Positions 5,259 through 10,206 of a stretch of 10,206 bases of DNA are shown here, one piece after another. The first letter of the stretch is position 1, and every line of letters starts with the position of its first letter. The notes under the pieces were generated by a model, which saw nothing but the letters and a program-made list of their open reading frames with translations, did no database searches and had not been told where the DNA came from. Origin of the DNA: Planctomicrobium sp. (GTDB lineage: Bacteria; Planctomycetota; Planctomycetia; Planctomycetales; Planctomycetaceae). Location: contig JABJMI010000354.1 in the NCBI GenBank assembly GCA_018659505.1, forward strand, positions 1-10,206, written 5' to 3'. The position numbers and the translations under genes are program-made.

Positions 5259-6791
5259 TCAGTTACTTCCATACTTGAGGTAGAACTTATTCACAAACAG
5301 TTCCTGTGGATCGTATTTTCGCTTAAGTGCAAAGAACTCACGGGCTTGAGGATATGCCTGATGAAACTGCGTTGCGCTGGCATGTAAACGATAAGGTAAG
5401 TAATAGCGACCATTTCTCATCAGAGCGGCAGCAATGAGATCTTCAGTCATTTCGCGCATTTCATCATCTGCATCTTCTGTTCTGGCATGATTGAAGAGCA
5501 TCACAAATGAGAACAGTTGTTTGTCGGCATATCGTAGAAAAGTATCTTCATCCTCTTCAACGGACCGAATTGTGACGTTCAGTAAATCGTTGTCATATTC
5601 TGGGATAATTGTTTGCAAGTCCTGCACAAACCCTGGAACACCCTCTCTTGGAACAAAGTATTCATGCAAAATGTCAGTCGTTTGTTCAGAGCGATTCGCA
5701 AACGTCTCGACTCCTTCACTGAGAAGTTGATTTCGCGAGAAGTGAGAAGCGGAGACTGTTGCTTGTAGATCCGTTTCGGCTTTCCAACGCAATCGTTTCC
5801 CATAGTCGCTATCGACAGACCCTCGGAAGATACTTCGCCTCAAGCCGACGAGTCCCTTCTCTTTCACCTCTGGTAAAGAACCATCTTCAAGTGGATCGTG
5901 AGAAAGGATATAGATGAGAGCTTCATTCAAAAAGTTCTCATCTGAAATGTCCATTCTGGCATAGACCATTTCCACATTTTCTCGTTCAGAAACTCGATCA
6001 TCGAAAGTTGTGAGTGCATCAATAGCGGGTACCACAAATCGATCAACTTTGTAACGTCGATTCGGGACGGTTTGCAGATCGACATCCAGGATGATTCCAA
6101 AGAGACCGTAGCCACCCAAGACAAGCTGGAAAAAATCCTCGTTTTCAACTCGGCTGCAACGGATGATTTCACCATCGACTTGCATCAGGCGAAAGGAATT
6201 CACGGTCGATGCAATGGGAGGCTTGCCAAATTGCCAGCCATGACAGTTCACACTGAGTGACCCACCGACCGAAAAAGAATCATTCGACTGCATGATCGCT
6301 ACGGAGCGGTCGAACTCATCAAGATACTCGATAACATCGTGCCAGATCGCTCCTGATTGGACATTGAGTATTTTTGTTTTTTCATCGAAATCCATTTCAC
6401 GAAAGGACAGCATGTCGACCACAATTCCGTCGGGCGCGATCGAGTGTCCTCCCATGCTGTGTCTGGTTCCCGCTATGGAGACTTTGAGATCACTTGCTTT
6501 TGCACGCTGCAACAACTGTTTGAGTTGTTGCTCCGCGAGTTCACGCTCAGCCGGGACTTGCCATATCCCAGCGACCGCAGTCAGATTCATTGCACTTGCG
6601 TCGTCAATGTATCCAGCTGGGACAGTTTCGCGGTCAGACACATCTTTATAATGGGTGATCAGGATGTGCCACGATGGACGAGCCAATAAGAATATAGGCA
6701 GCAATATCAGAAACAGTATCGTCAACTTGACATAGCGAGACCGCTTAGGATTATTCTTTTCATGATTCATCAATTTTGAAGTGTCATTCAT
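5259..6791 (-). CDS. Membrane-anchored FAD-linked oxidase (lactone/alditol oxidase or DprE1-like)
   Basis: This is a 510-aa flavoprotein of the VAO/PCMH class. A basic N-terminus (HEKNNPKRSRYVK) precedes one transmembrane helix at about residues 22-38 (LTILFLILLPIFLLA), which predicts the catalytic part outside the cytoplasm by the positive-inside rule. The FAD-binding domain starts near 70. It contains SIAGTRHSMGGHS (105-117), where His111 aligns with the covalent-flavin His of aldonolactone and alditol oxidases, then IVVDMLSFREMDFD, SVGGSLSVNCHGWQFG (174-189) and LVLGGYGLFGIILDVDL. The C-terminal cap domain ends with FALKRKYDPQELFVNKF, as in aldonolactone oxidases and DprE1. It probably oxidises a carbohydrate hydroxyl or lactone; the substrate is not determinable from sequence. 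It is the first gene of a two-gene unit with the aminotransferase. No Shine-Dalgarno site is seen before ATG 6791. An inverted repeat lies just upstream at 6806-6829. Confidence 0.87.
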   Translation of the reverse strand: MNDTSKLMNHEKNNPKRSRYVKLTILFLILLPIFLLARPSWHILITHYKDVSDRETVPAGYIDDASAMNLTAVAGIWQVPAERELAEQQLKQLLQRAKASDLKVSIAGTRHSMGGHSIAPDGIVVDMLSFREMDFDEKTKILNVQSGAIWHDVIEYLDEFDRSVAIMQSNDSFSVGGSLSVNCHGWQFGKPPIASTVNSFRLMQVDGEIIRCSRVENEDFFQLVLGGYGLFGIILDVDLQTVPNRRYKVDRFVVPAIDALTTFDDRVSERENVEMVYARMDISDENFLNEALIYILSHDPLEDGSLPEVKEKGLVGLRRSIFRGSVDSDYGKRLRWKAETDLQATVSASHFSRNQLLSEGVETFANRSEQTTDILHEYFVPREGVPGFVQDLQTIIPEYDNDLLNVTIRSVEEDEDTFLRYADKQLFSFVMLFNHARTEDADDEMREMTEDLIAAALMRNGRYYLPYRLHASATQFHQAYPQAREFFALKRKYDPQELFVNKFYLKYGSN

Positions 6792-6805
6792 AATTGAAAT
6801 TATCT

Positions 6806-6829
6806 AATAGGAGCTACATCTTTCCTATT
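6806..6829. promoter_or_regulatory. Inverted repeat upstream of the oxidase-aminotransferase unit
   Basis: AATAGGA (6806-6812) and TCCTATT (6823-6829) are perfect 7-bp inverted halves with a 10-bp spacer, so the half-site centres are 17 bp apart. The repeat ends 15 bp before the ATG of the oxidase on the minus strand and lies in the 180-bp divergent gap shared with the CvpA-like gene. The geometry suits a dimeric repressor or a leader hairpin. The 7-bp arms are short enough that chance cannot be ruled out. Confidence 0.4.
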
Positions 6830-6971
6830 GTGGTCAACAAATTCTCAGAACACAATGTTCTACAGATCAAGACATGTTGAGCAATCACTTCATTGACCGT
6901 TTGCTTTGAAATGAATCTCATGTCACACTACTAAAGATGATTCGTTAGAATGTTTTGAAATTAATGAGCCG

Positions 6972-7691
6972 ATGATTAACTTTTTATTGCTGGCTGTCCT
7001 ATTTGGAGTCACATATTTCGTCGCGAAGGAAGGACCGCAGGGGGCGGCAGTGACGCTGTTCGCTGTCCTTTTTTCGGGCTTGATCGCGATGAATTTCTTT
7101 GAACCATTGGCGATGTTCTTTTCAGCCAATTTCATGGGGAGTTTCGAGTGGCAACATCGTTGGGATGTCATTGCGTTACTCATGTTATTTTCCGGAGGAG
7201 TGACACTCATTCGGCTGATGGGTGATAAGCTGTTTCCGACGTATGCAGAAGTCAGCGGGATGCTTTACGAAATATCACGCTGGGGACTCGGATTAGTGAC
7301 CGGTTACATCACAATGTCAATTCTACTGACAGCGTTGCATGTCGCTCCCTTGCCAAGAGAGTTTATGGGATTCACTCCTGAAGGACAGAATTTCCTCGGA
7401 TTTGCAGCCCCTGATCGACAATGGCTGGCATTCACTCAGTATGTTTCAGAGGGGTCGATGAAAATCGGAGGAACTGCCAGAATCTTCGACGGGGCAGAAT
7501 ACCCAGCGAAGCCAACAGATCTCTCGACTCAACGAGTCTGGTCGTCGTTCCCAATTCGTTATGCAGCGAGACGTGAATTGTACACCACCGGTGGTCAAGC
7601 TTCCTCGACAGCAATTTTACCTCCTGGAACGGCGAATCCCCCACCTGTGAGCAACGGTGGGGCTCCAGCGACTGGTTCCGGTGGTTTTTAG
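6972..7691 (+). CDS. CvpA-like membrane protein with soluble C-terminal tail
   Basis: This 239-aa protein has four predicted membrane helices: residues about 2-18, 25-47, 64-83 and 104-124. A roughly 110-residue soluble C-terminal part follows, ending in a Pro/Gly/Ser-rich tail (PPGTANPPPVSNGGAP). The four-helix core, with MNFFEPLA after helix 2 and RWGLGLVTGYITMSILLTALH in helix 4, resembles CvpA-family proteins as found in planctomycetes. E. coli CvpA is needed for colicin V production and affects envelope homeostasis; the role of the planctomycete type is unknown. The segment after helix 4 (APLPREFMGFTPEGQNF) looks conserved in type. The start overlaps a 3-codon frame, ATG AGC CGA TGA (6964-6975), which is probably incidental. 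A possible promoter is TTGAAA (6906-6911) with a 17-nt spacer to TACTAA (6929-6934), a weak match. The gene diverges from the oxidase and converges with the phosphoesterase. Confidence 0.72.
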   Translation: MINFLLLAVLFGVTYFVAKEGPQGAAVTLFAVLFSGLIAMNFFEPLAMFFSANFMGSFEWQHRWDVIALLMLFSGGVTLIRLMGDKLFPTYAEVSGMLYEISRWGLGLVTGYITMSILLTALHVAPLPREFMGFTPEGQNFLGFAAPDRQWLAFTQYVSEGSMKIGGTARIFDGAEYPAKPTDLSTQRVWSSFPIRYAARRELYTTGGQASSTAILPPGTANPPPVSNGGAPATGSGGF

Positions 7692-7845
7692 GTGTCTTGC
7701 AAGTAGTCATAAGAAGATAAAGCAAGAATTATTTCACGCGGAGCCGCAGGGTCCGCAGAGAAAAAGTTCAAAACTTGTAACCGTTCACGGTTATTTCGAG
7801 ATCATCAATTCGTCACTTACGTCATTACAACTGTAACGAAAATTC

Positions 7846-7858
7846 GTGCCGGAGGCAC
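7846..7858. repeat. Small hairpin GTGCC-GGA-GGCAC
   Basis: A perfect 5-bp stem with a 3-nt loop, the first of a closely packed series of hairpins inside the 7734-8086 element. Confidence 0.55.
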
Positions 7859-7870
7859 TTCTTGTGATAG

Positions 7871-7891
7871 CCTTGGGTTTTCAACCCAAGG
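7871..7891. repeat. Strong hairpin with 9-bp perfect stem
   Basis: CCTTGGGTT (7871-7879) pairs perfectly with AACCCAAGG (7883-7891) around the loop TTC. It lies 12 bp after the GTGCC hairpin. Neither strand has a T-run after the stem, so terminator function is not supported, though it could block RNA decay or polymerase from either convergent gene. Confidence 0.75.
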
Positions 7892-7901
7892 AGTGAATTT
7901 C

Positions 7902-7935
7902 CATGCCATCATGTTCGTCGCGGAGTGACGGCATG
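7902..7935. repeat. Inverted repeat CATGCCATCA / TGACGGCATG
   Basis: The ten-base arms at 7902-7911 and 7926-7935 pair at nine positions, with one A/C mismatch. It overlaps the left half of the GTCGC pair (7917-7929), so the two pairings are mutually exclusive folds. Confidence 0.5.
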
Positions 7936-8002
7936 TGGTGTGGCGAGAACATCGCCTGTCGCCAATACCCATCCCGATCAGCACAAATTGTCGCTCCGCG
8001 AC
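7917..8002. repeat. Inverted pair GTCGCGGAGTGAC / GTCGCTCCGCGAC
   Basis: The 13-bp arms at 7917-7929 and 7990-8002 pair at 12 positions, plus a T/G wobble on one strand. The right arm is also self-complementary, since TTGTCG and CGACAA flank CTCCG. It is nested inside the larger inverted repeat. Confidence 0.6.
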
Positions 8003-8177
8003 AAACGATTGCTCTGTCAGTCTGTCAGGAAATGATTGCTCCCTGAACGGTTACAAAAACTCTGCGATCTCTGCGGCTCTGCGTGATTCATGCTTTCGGA
8101 AGTCCAACAATTCAATCTCACATCTCAAGAAACGATGATTATTAAACTCAACATTATTGAGATCATCGTCCTGTTGC

Positions 8178-9773
8178 CTATTCGACTCTAAATATCTGGT
8201 GATCGGTAAAGATTCGACCATCTTTGAACTTTGCACTCACGGTAATTTTGTGGGAGCCGGGTTCCAGGTTTTCTGGCAGAGCTTGTTTCCAGAGATGGGT
8301 ACTTTTCTTCGGGCTGGGAAGTTTTTTCCAGGCAGACTTATTTAGCGCTAAAGCTTCTGCTTCTTTATCGACTGTTCTTTTGTACTTCGGGTCAATCTCG
8401 CGAGCGTGTTCCATTGTAACAGGTTCCGCATCACCGATTTGCATCGTCACTTCGGCGAATTGATCTGCGTTAAAGACATTGGCGTAGATCGTTGCTTGAG
8501 AAGTCTCTGCTTGAGCGACAACTTCTGGGGCGTCAATTTCCATCTGGTAATCCGGACCACGCCCCGCAGCGAAGTAGTCGAGGTGGTACTCGCCTCCATC
8601 AAAGTTCAAGATGGAGTATCCGTTAGGACCGCCGTCTCCCATTGTGGTGTGTGGAATTCCTCGTTCGTCGGGGGCTCCTCCCCACCAACTCCCGGAGACT
8701 GTGACGTTAATAATGTGATGGTGAGGTTTTGGTCCGTTCCAACCGTCGGTGTCGGTGATCCAGACATGTTCGTGAGTGTGTGTATGACCGGAGATTGAGA
8801 TACAAAGTGGACGATCTTCAATCAGACGGTATAGTCCATGGCGATCGTGGACCCCGATGATTGGAATGTGCATCATCAAAACGACCATCTGCTCTTTGGG
8901 AATTTGTGCGAGGTCAGTTTTGATGAAAGCTAACTGTTCCTCTCCAATCCCACCTCGATACGACGGCTTCCGATCCCCTTGAGGGACGACCCATTCGACG
9001 TTATCAATCACTAGAAAGTGAACTGAACCATAGTCTAATGAATATGTCGAAGGACCATAGACTCGTTCAAATGTTTCATCAGAAAATTTGTGTTCTTTCG
9101 CATCCAGATTGATGTCATGATTCCCGACGATGTTGTACCAGGGAATTCCAATCATCGCGATCGACCTGTTGATTCCTTCCATCACATCAAGATCATCAAA
9201 AACAATATCCCCTAAAGTGACACCGAACGAGGCATCGCTGCCGATGAGCTCTTCGACAACATCATGAGTTAGATAATCAACTTCTTCCTGGTTGCGTGGC
9301 TGCGGGTCACCGAACATGACCGCTTTGAATTGGTCAGGTTCTGACTGAGGATAAAGCGGGAAATCCACCGACTCGGGCAATGGTCCTGTTGGTGCCACGC
9401 CTGCGAATTTTGACATCGGTGACCCGCCCGGTTTATGAATGTAATAGAACCGCGGGAGATTGTGTTCATTCAACGGACTTCGCCAATTGCGAGGCTTTAC
9501 GACGAAGAGGATTGTGTCCTCATCAATAGGTAATTCGTATTGCCCATTCTCGTTGGTAATGACAATCTCTTGACCATTAGAGACCCGAATCCCTGAGAGT
9601 CTTTTCTCACCGGCATCGAGCTGTTGATTTTCGTTTGCATCGTGGTAGACAACTCCGGTCGCAACCGGAGGTGTCTGAATCTGGTCTTGTTGCAAAGCAC
9701 CTGTTGAGGAAACAACAAAGATAGCGGAAGAAAGAACAGCCATCACGGAGAAAAGTGAAATCAGTCGAATCAT
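8178..9773 (-). CDS. Secreted calcineurin-like metallophosphoesterase with SdrD-B-like N-terminal module
   Basis: This 531-aa exported protein is read from the minus strand. A signal peptide covers residues 1 to about 26. Residues about 37-90 form a beta-sandwich module of the SdrD-B/MetallophosN type, with a calcium-loop-like DANENQQLDAGE (45-56). The phosphoesterase domain spans about 148-400 with its metal motifs in order: GDPQ (155-158, Gln replacing the usual His of the first motif), GDIVFDD (188-194), GNHD (217-220), MMHIP (His302) and GHTH (329-332). The C-terminal part (about 408-531) is a beta-rich module like MetallophosC. This three-part layout matches Bacteroidetes- and planctomycete-type secreted phosphoesterases. 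The enzyme would hydrolyse phosphate mono- or diesters outside the cytoplasm with a binuclear metal centre; the substrate is unknown. No strong ribosome binding site is seen; GGACTT lies about 8 nt upstream. A palindrome at 9791-9816 sits in its leader. Confidence 0.92.
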   Translation of the reverse strand: MIRLISLFSVMAVLSSAIFVVSSTGALQQDQIQTPPVATGVVYHDANENQQLDAGEKRLSGIRVSNGQEIVITNENGQYELPIDEDTILFVVKPRNWRSPLNEHNLPRFYYIHKPGGSPMSKFAGVAPTGPLPESVDFPLYPQSEPDQFKAVMFGDPQPRNQEEVDYLTHDVVEELIGSDASFGVTLGDIVFDDLDVMEGINRSIAMIGIPWYNIVGNHDINLDAKEHKFSDETFERVYGPSTYSLDYGSVHFLVIDNVEWVVPQGDRKPSYRGGIGEEQLAFIKTDLAQIPKEQMVVLMMHIPIIGVHDRHGLYRLIEDRPLCISISGHTHTHEHVWITDTDGWNGPKPHHHIINVTVSGSWWGGAPDERGIPHTTMGDGGPNGYSILNFDGGEYHLDYFAAGRGPDYQMEIDAPEVVAQAETSQATIYANVFNADQFAEVTMQIGDAEPVTMEHAREIDPKYKRTVDKEAEALALNKSAWKKLPSPKKSTHLWKQALPENLEPGSHKITVSAKFKDGRIFTDHQIFRVE

Positions 9774-9790
9774 GCTTGAAAGTCCGTTTG

Positions 9791-9816
9791 CTAGAACGAG
9801 AACATTCTCGTGTTAG
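9791..9816. promoter_or_regulatory. Palindrome in the leader of the phosphoesterase gene
   Basis: ACGAGA (9796-9801) pairs with TCTCGT (9806-9811) around ACAT. After one mismatch and a G/T wobble, CTA (9791-9793) pairs with TAG (9814-9816). The 26-bp dyad ends 17 bp before the ATG on the minus strand. It could be an operator or a leader hairpin controlling translation. The evidence is the symmetry and position only. Confidence 0.4.
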
Positions 9817-9938
9817 TAATATTCCGTCTCGTGACAGGAAACATGCAGCTTGAGAAATCCCATCGTAGAAGATTCTCCGACAGTCGCAACTCAGCGACGT
9901 AGACGTGGGGTGGGTGGAGTTCCTCGAACCATATGAAC

Positions 9939-10009
9939 GGTGGGTTACGGAATCACTCGTGAATCAAATCAACGGTTCCTCATCGGGAGAACCGAGAACG
10001 TAACCCACC
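9939..10009. repeat. GGTGGGTTACG ... CGTAACCCACC palindromic element
   Basis: The perfect 11-bp inverted arms at 9939-9949 and 9999-10009 enclose a second stem, CGGTTC (9973-9978) with GAACCG (9989-9994). The GGTGGGTTA/TAACCCACC ends resemble REP-type repeats seen in many bacterial genomes. The element is about 71 bp, lies in non-coding DNA, and has no transposase nearby. Confidence 0.65.
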
Positions 10010-10142
10010 ATTCCAACAATGGATTACATCCCCCCCCAACGAAACTTTTAACAGCGACGAGCAATCGAATTCCCGCCGGCTAATTGCAGCCTGAGAGAAG
10101 ATCGATTGTAACTCTTGTGTTGACAGCTCTTGGTGTGCATTC

Positions 10143-10174
10143 GAAGATGTGAACAATTGAAATTGTTAATCTTC
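10143..10174. promoter_or_regulatory. Stem-loop at the right edge
   Basis: GAAGAT (10143-10148) pairs with ATCTTC (10169-10174), and AACAAT (10152-10157) pairs with ATTGTT (10162-10167) around a TGAA loop. A GTG/A internal bulge separates the two stems, giving 12 bp of pairing in 32 nt. It lies 27 bp before a possible start codon at 10202. It may be a leader hairpin or operator of the gene beyond the edge. Confidence 0.4.
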
Positions 10175-10206
10175 ACGAATTCACAGTAGATGTATTTTCT
10201 CATGAA

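Larger units (their letters stand above)
7734..8086. repeat. About 353-bp element bounded by long imperfect inverted repeats
   Basis: The left arm (7734-7760, beginning TCACGCGGAGCCGCAG) and the reverse complement of the right arm (8060-8086, beginning TCACGCAGAGCCGCAG) match at 23 of 27 positions. A second inverted pair just inside is perfect over 13 bp: TTGTAACCGTTCA (7775-7787) and TGAACGGTTACAA (8044-8056). The interior is densely self-complementary and has no credible gene. The frame at 7935-8138 runs through these repeats and looks like no known protein. It fills most of the 486-bp gap between convergent genes. It may be a MITE-like non-autonomous element, a nest of REP-like repeats, or a structured RNA. 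No clear target-site duplication is visible. Confidence 0.7.
9774..10206. other. Non-coding right end of the window
   Basis: There is no supported gene in these 433 bp. They contain the leader palindrome (9791-9816), the GGTGGGTTACG element (9939-10009), a run of eight C (10030-10037), a TTGACA hexamer at 10120-10125 without a good -10 partner, and a stem-loop at 10143-10174. ATGAA at 10202-10206 could begin the next plus-strand gene, but only five bases are visible. Confidence 0.5.

Noticed and set aside
5491..6689. Long plus-strand frames opposite the FAD oxidase (5491-5730, 6292-6651, 6357-6689)
   Set aside because: They are antisense shadows of a gene with clear domain motifs; their compositions are Ser/Cys-rich and not protein-like.
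6801..6840. Leaderless promoter for the oxidase (GATAAT 7 nt before ATG, TTGACC further up)
   Set aside because: The distance between the two hexamers is about 27 nt, far from the usual 17, so only the dyad was kept.
7871..7891. Intrinsic terminator for the convergent CvpA-like and phosphoesterase genes
   Set aside because: The stem is strong, but neither strand shows a following T-run. The same objection applies to the palindromes at 2135-2165 and 3104-3134.
8224..8798. Plus-strand frames opposite the phosphoesterase (8224-8463, 8406-8798)
   Set aside because: The minus-strand reading has the complete metallophosphoesterase motif set, so these are shadows.
10030..10037. Run of eight C as a phase-variable tract
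   Set aside because: It is not within or next to a visible gene or promoter; it may be a slippage-prone site or a sequencing artefact.
10120..10148. Sigma-70 promoter with TTGACA at 10120-10125
   Set aside because: At 17-18 nt spacing the -10 position reads GAAGAT, a poor match, and it overlaps the stem-loop.

Overview
The window looks like chromosomal DNA from a moderate-GC planctomycete, probably of the Planctomycetales. This is inferred from the gene mix: a secreted ThuA-domain protein, a secreted calcineurin-like phosphoesterase with an SdrD-B-like N-terminal module, a CvpA-like membrane protein with a long soluble tail, and loose gene packing with palindromic repeats in the gaps. No rRNA or marker gene is present to prove it. 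I see no tRNA, rRNA, CRISPR array, transposase or phage module.

Layout. Positions 1-810 hold the 3' end of yicC (an endoribonuclease-family gene) and a complete VOC/glyoxalase-fold gene, each followed by a canonical four-run G-quadruplex motif built on a 7-nt period. Positions 810-2125 hold a 440-bp gap, then three plus-strand genes with no recognised function: two very short membrane proteins (65 and 49 aa) and a Cys/His/Trp-rich 136-aa protein. A 31-nt palindrome separates these from a convergent secreted ThuA-domain gene (2183-3040, minus). A second, near-identical palindrome lies between ThuA and the divergent cysH-type sulfonucleotide reductase (3269-4060, plus). cysH overlaps by 11 nt, tail to tail, a minus-strand two-gene unit (6791 down to 4050): a membrane-anchored FAD-linked oxidase and a DegT/DnrJ/EryC1/StrS-type PLP aminotransferase joined as TGAATG. 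A CvpA-like gene (6972-7691, plus) diverges from that unit. The metallophosphoesterase (8178-9773, minus) converges on it across a 486-bp gap filled with nested inverted repeats. The last 430 bp are non-coding as far as I can see and contain further palindromes.

How the parts may work together. The only clear operon is the oxidase-aminotransferase pair. Its chemistry suggests oxidation of a hydroxyl to a ketone followed by transamination to an amine, perhaps on a sugar or lipid-linked sugar, but the substrate is unknown and the predicted topology of the oxidase is a complication. The remaining genes look like independent transcription units: sulfur assimilation (cysH), RNA metabolism (yicC), and extracytoplasmic carbohydrate or phosphate chemistry (ThuA, phosphoesterase). 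The most unusual content is non-coding: the paired heptad G-quadruplex arrays, the family of 31-nt CACTTGAAGTG-centred palindromes, the roughly 353-bp inverted-repeat-bounded element at 7734-8086, and the GGTGGGTTACG element at 9939-10009.
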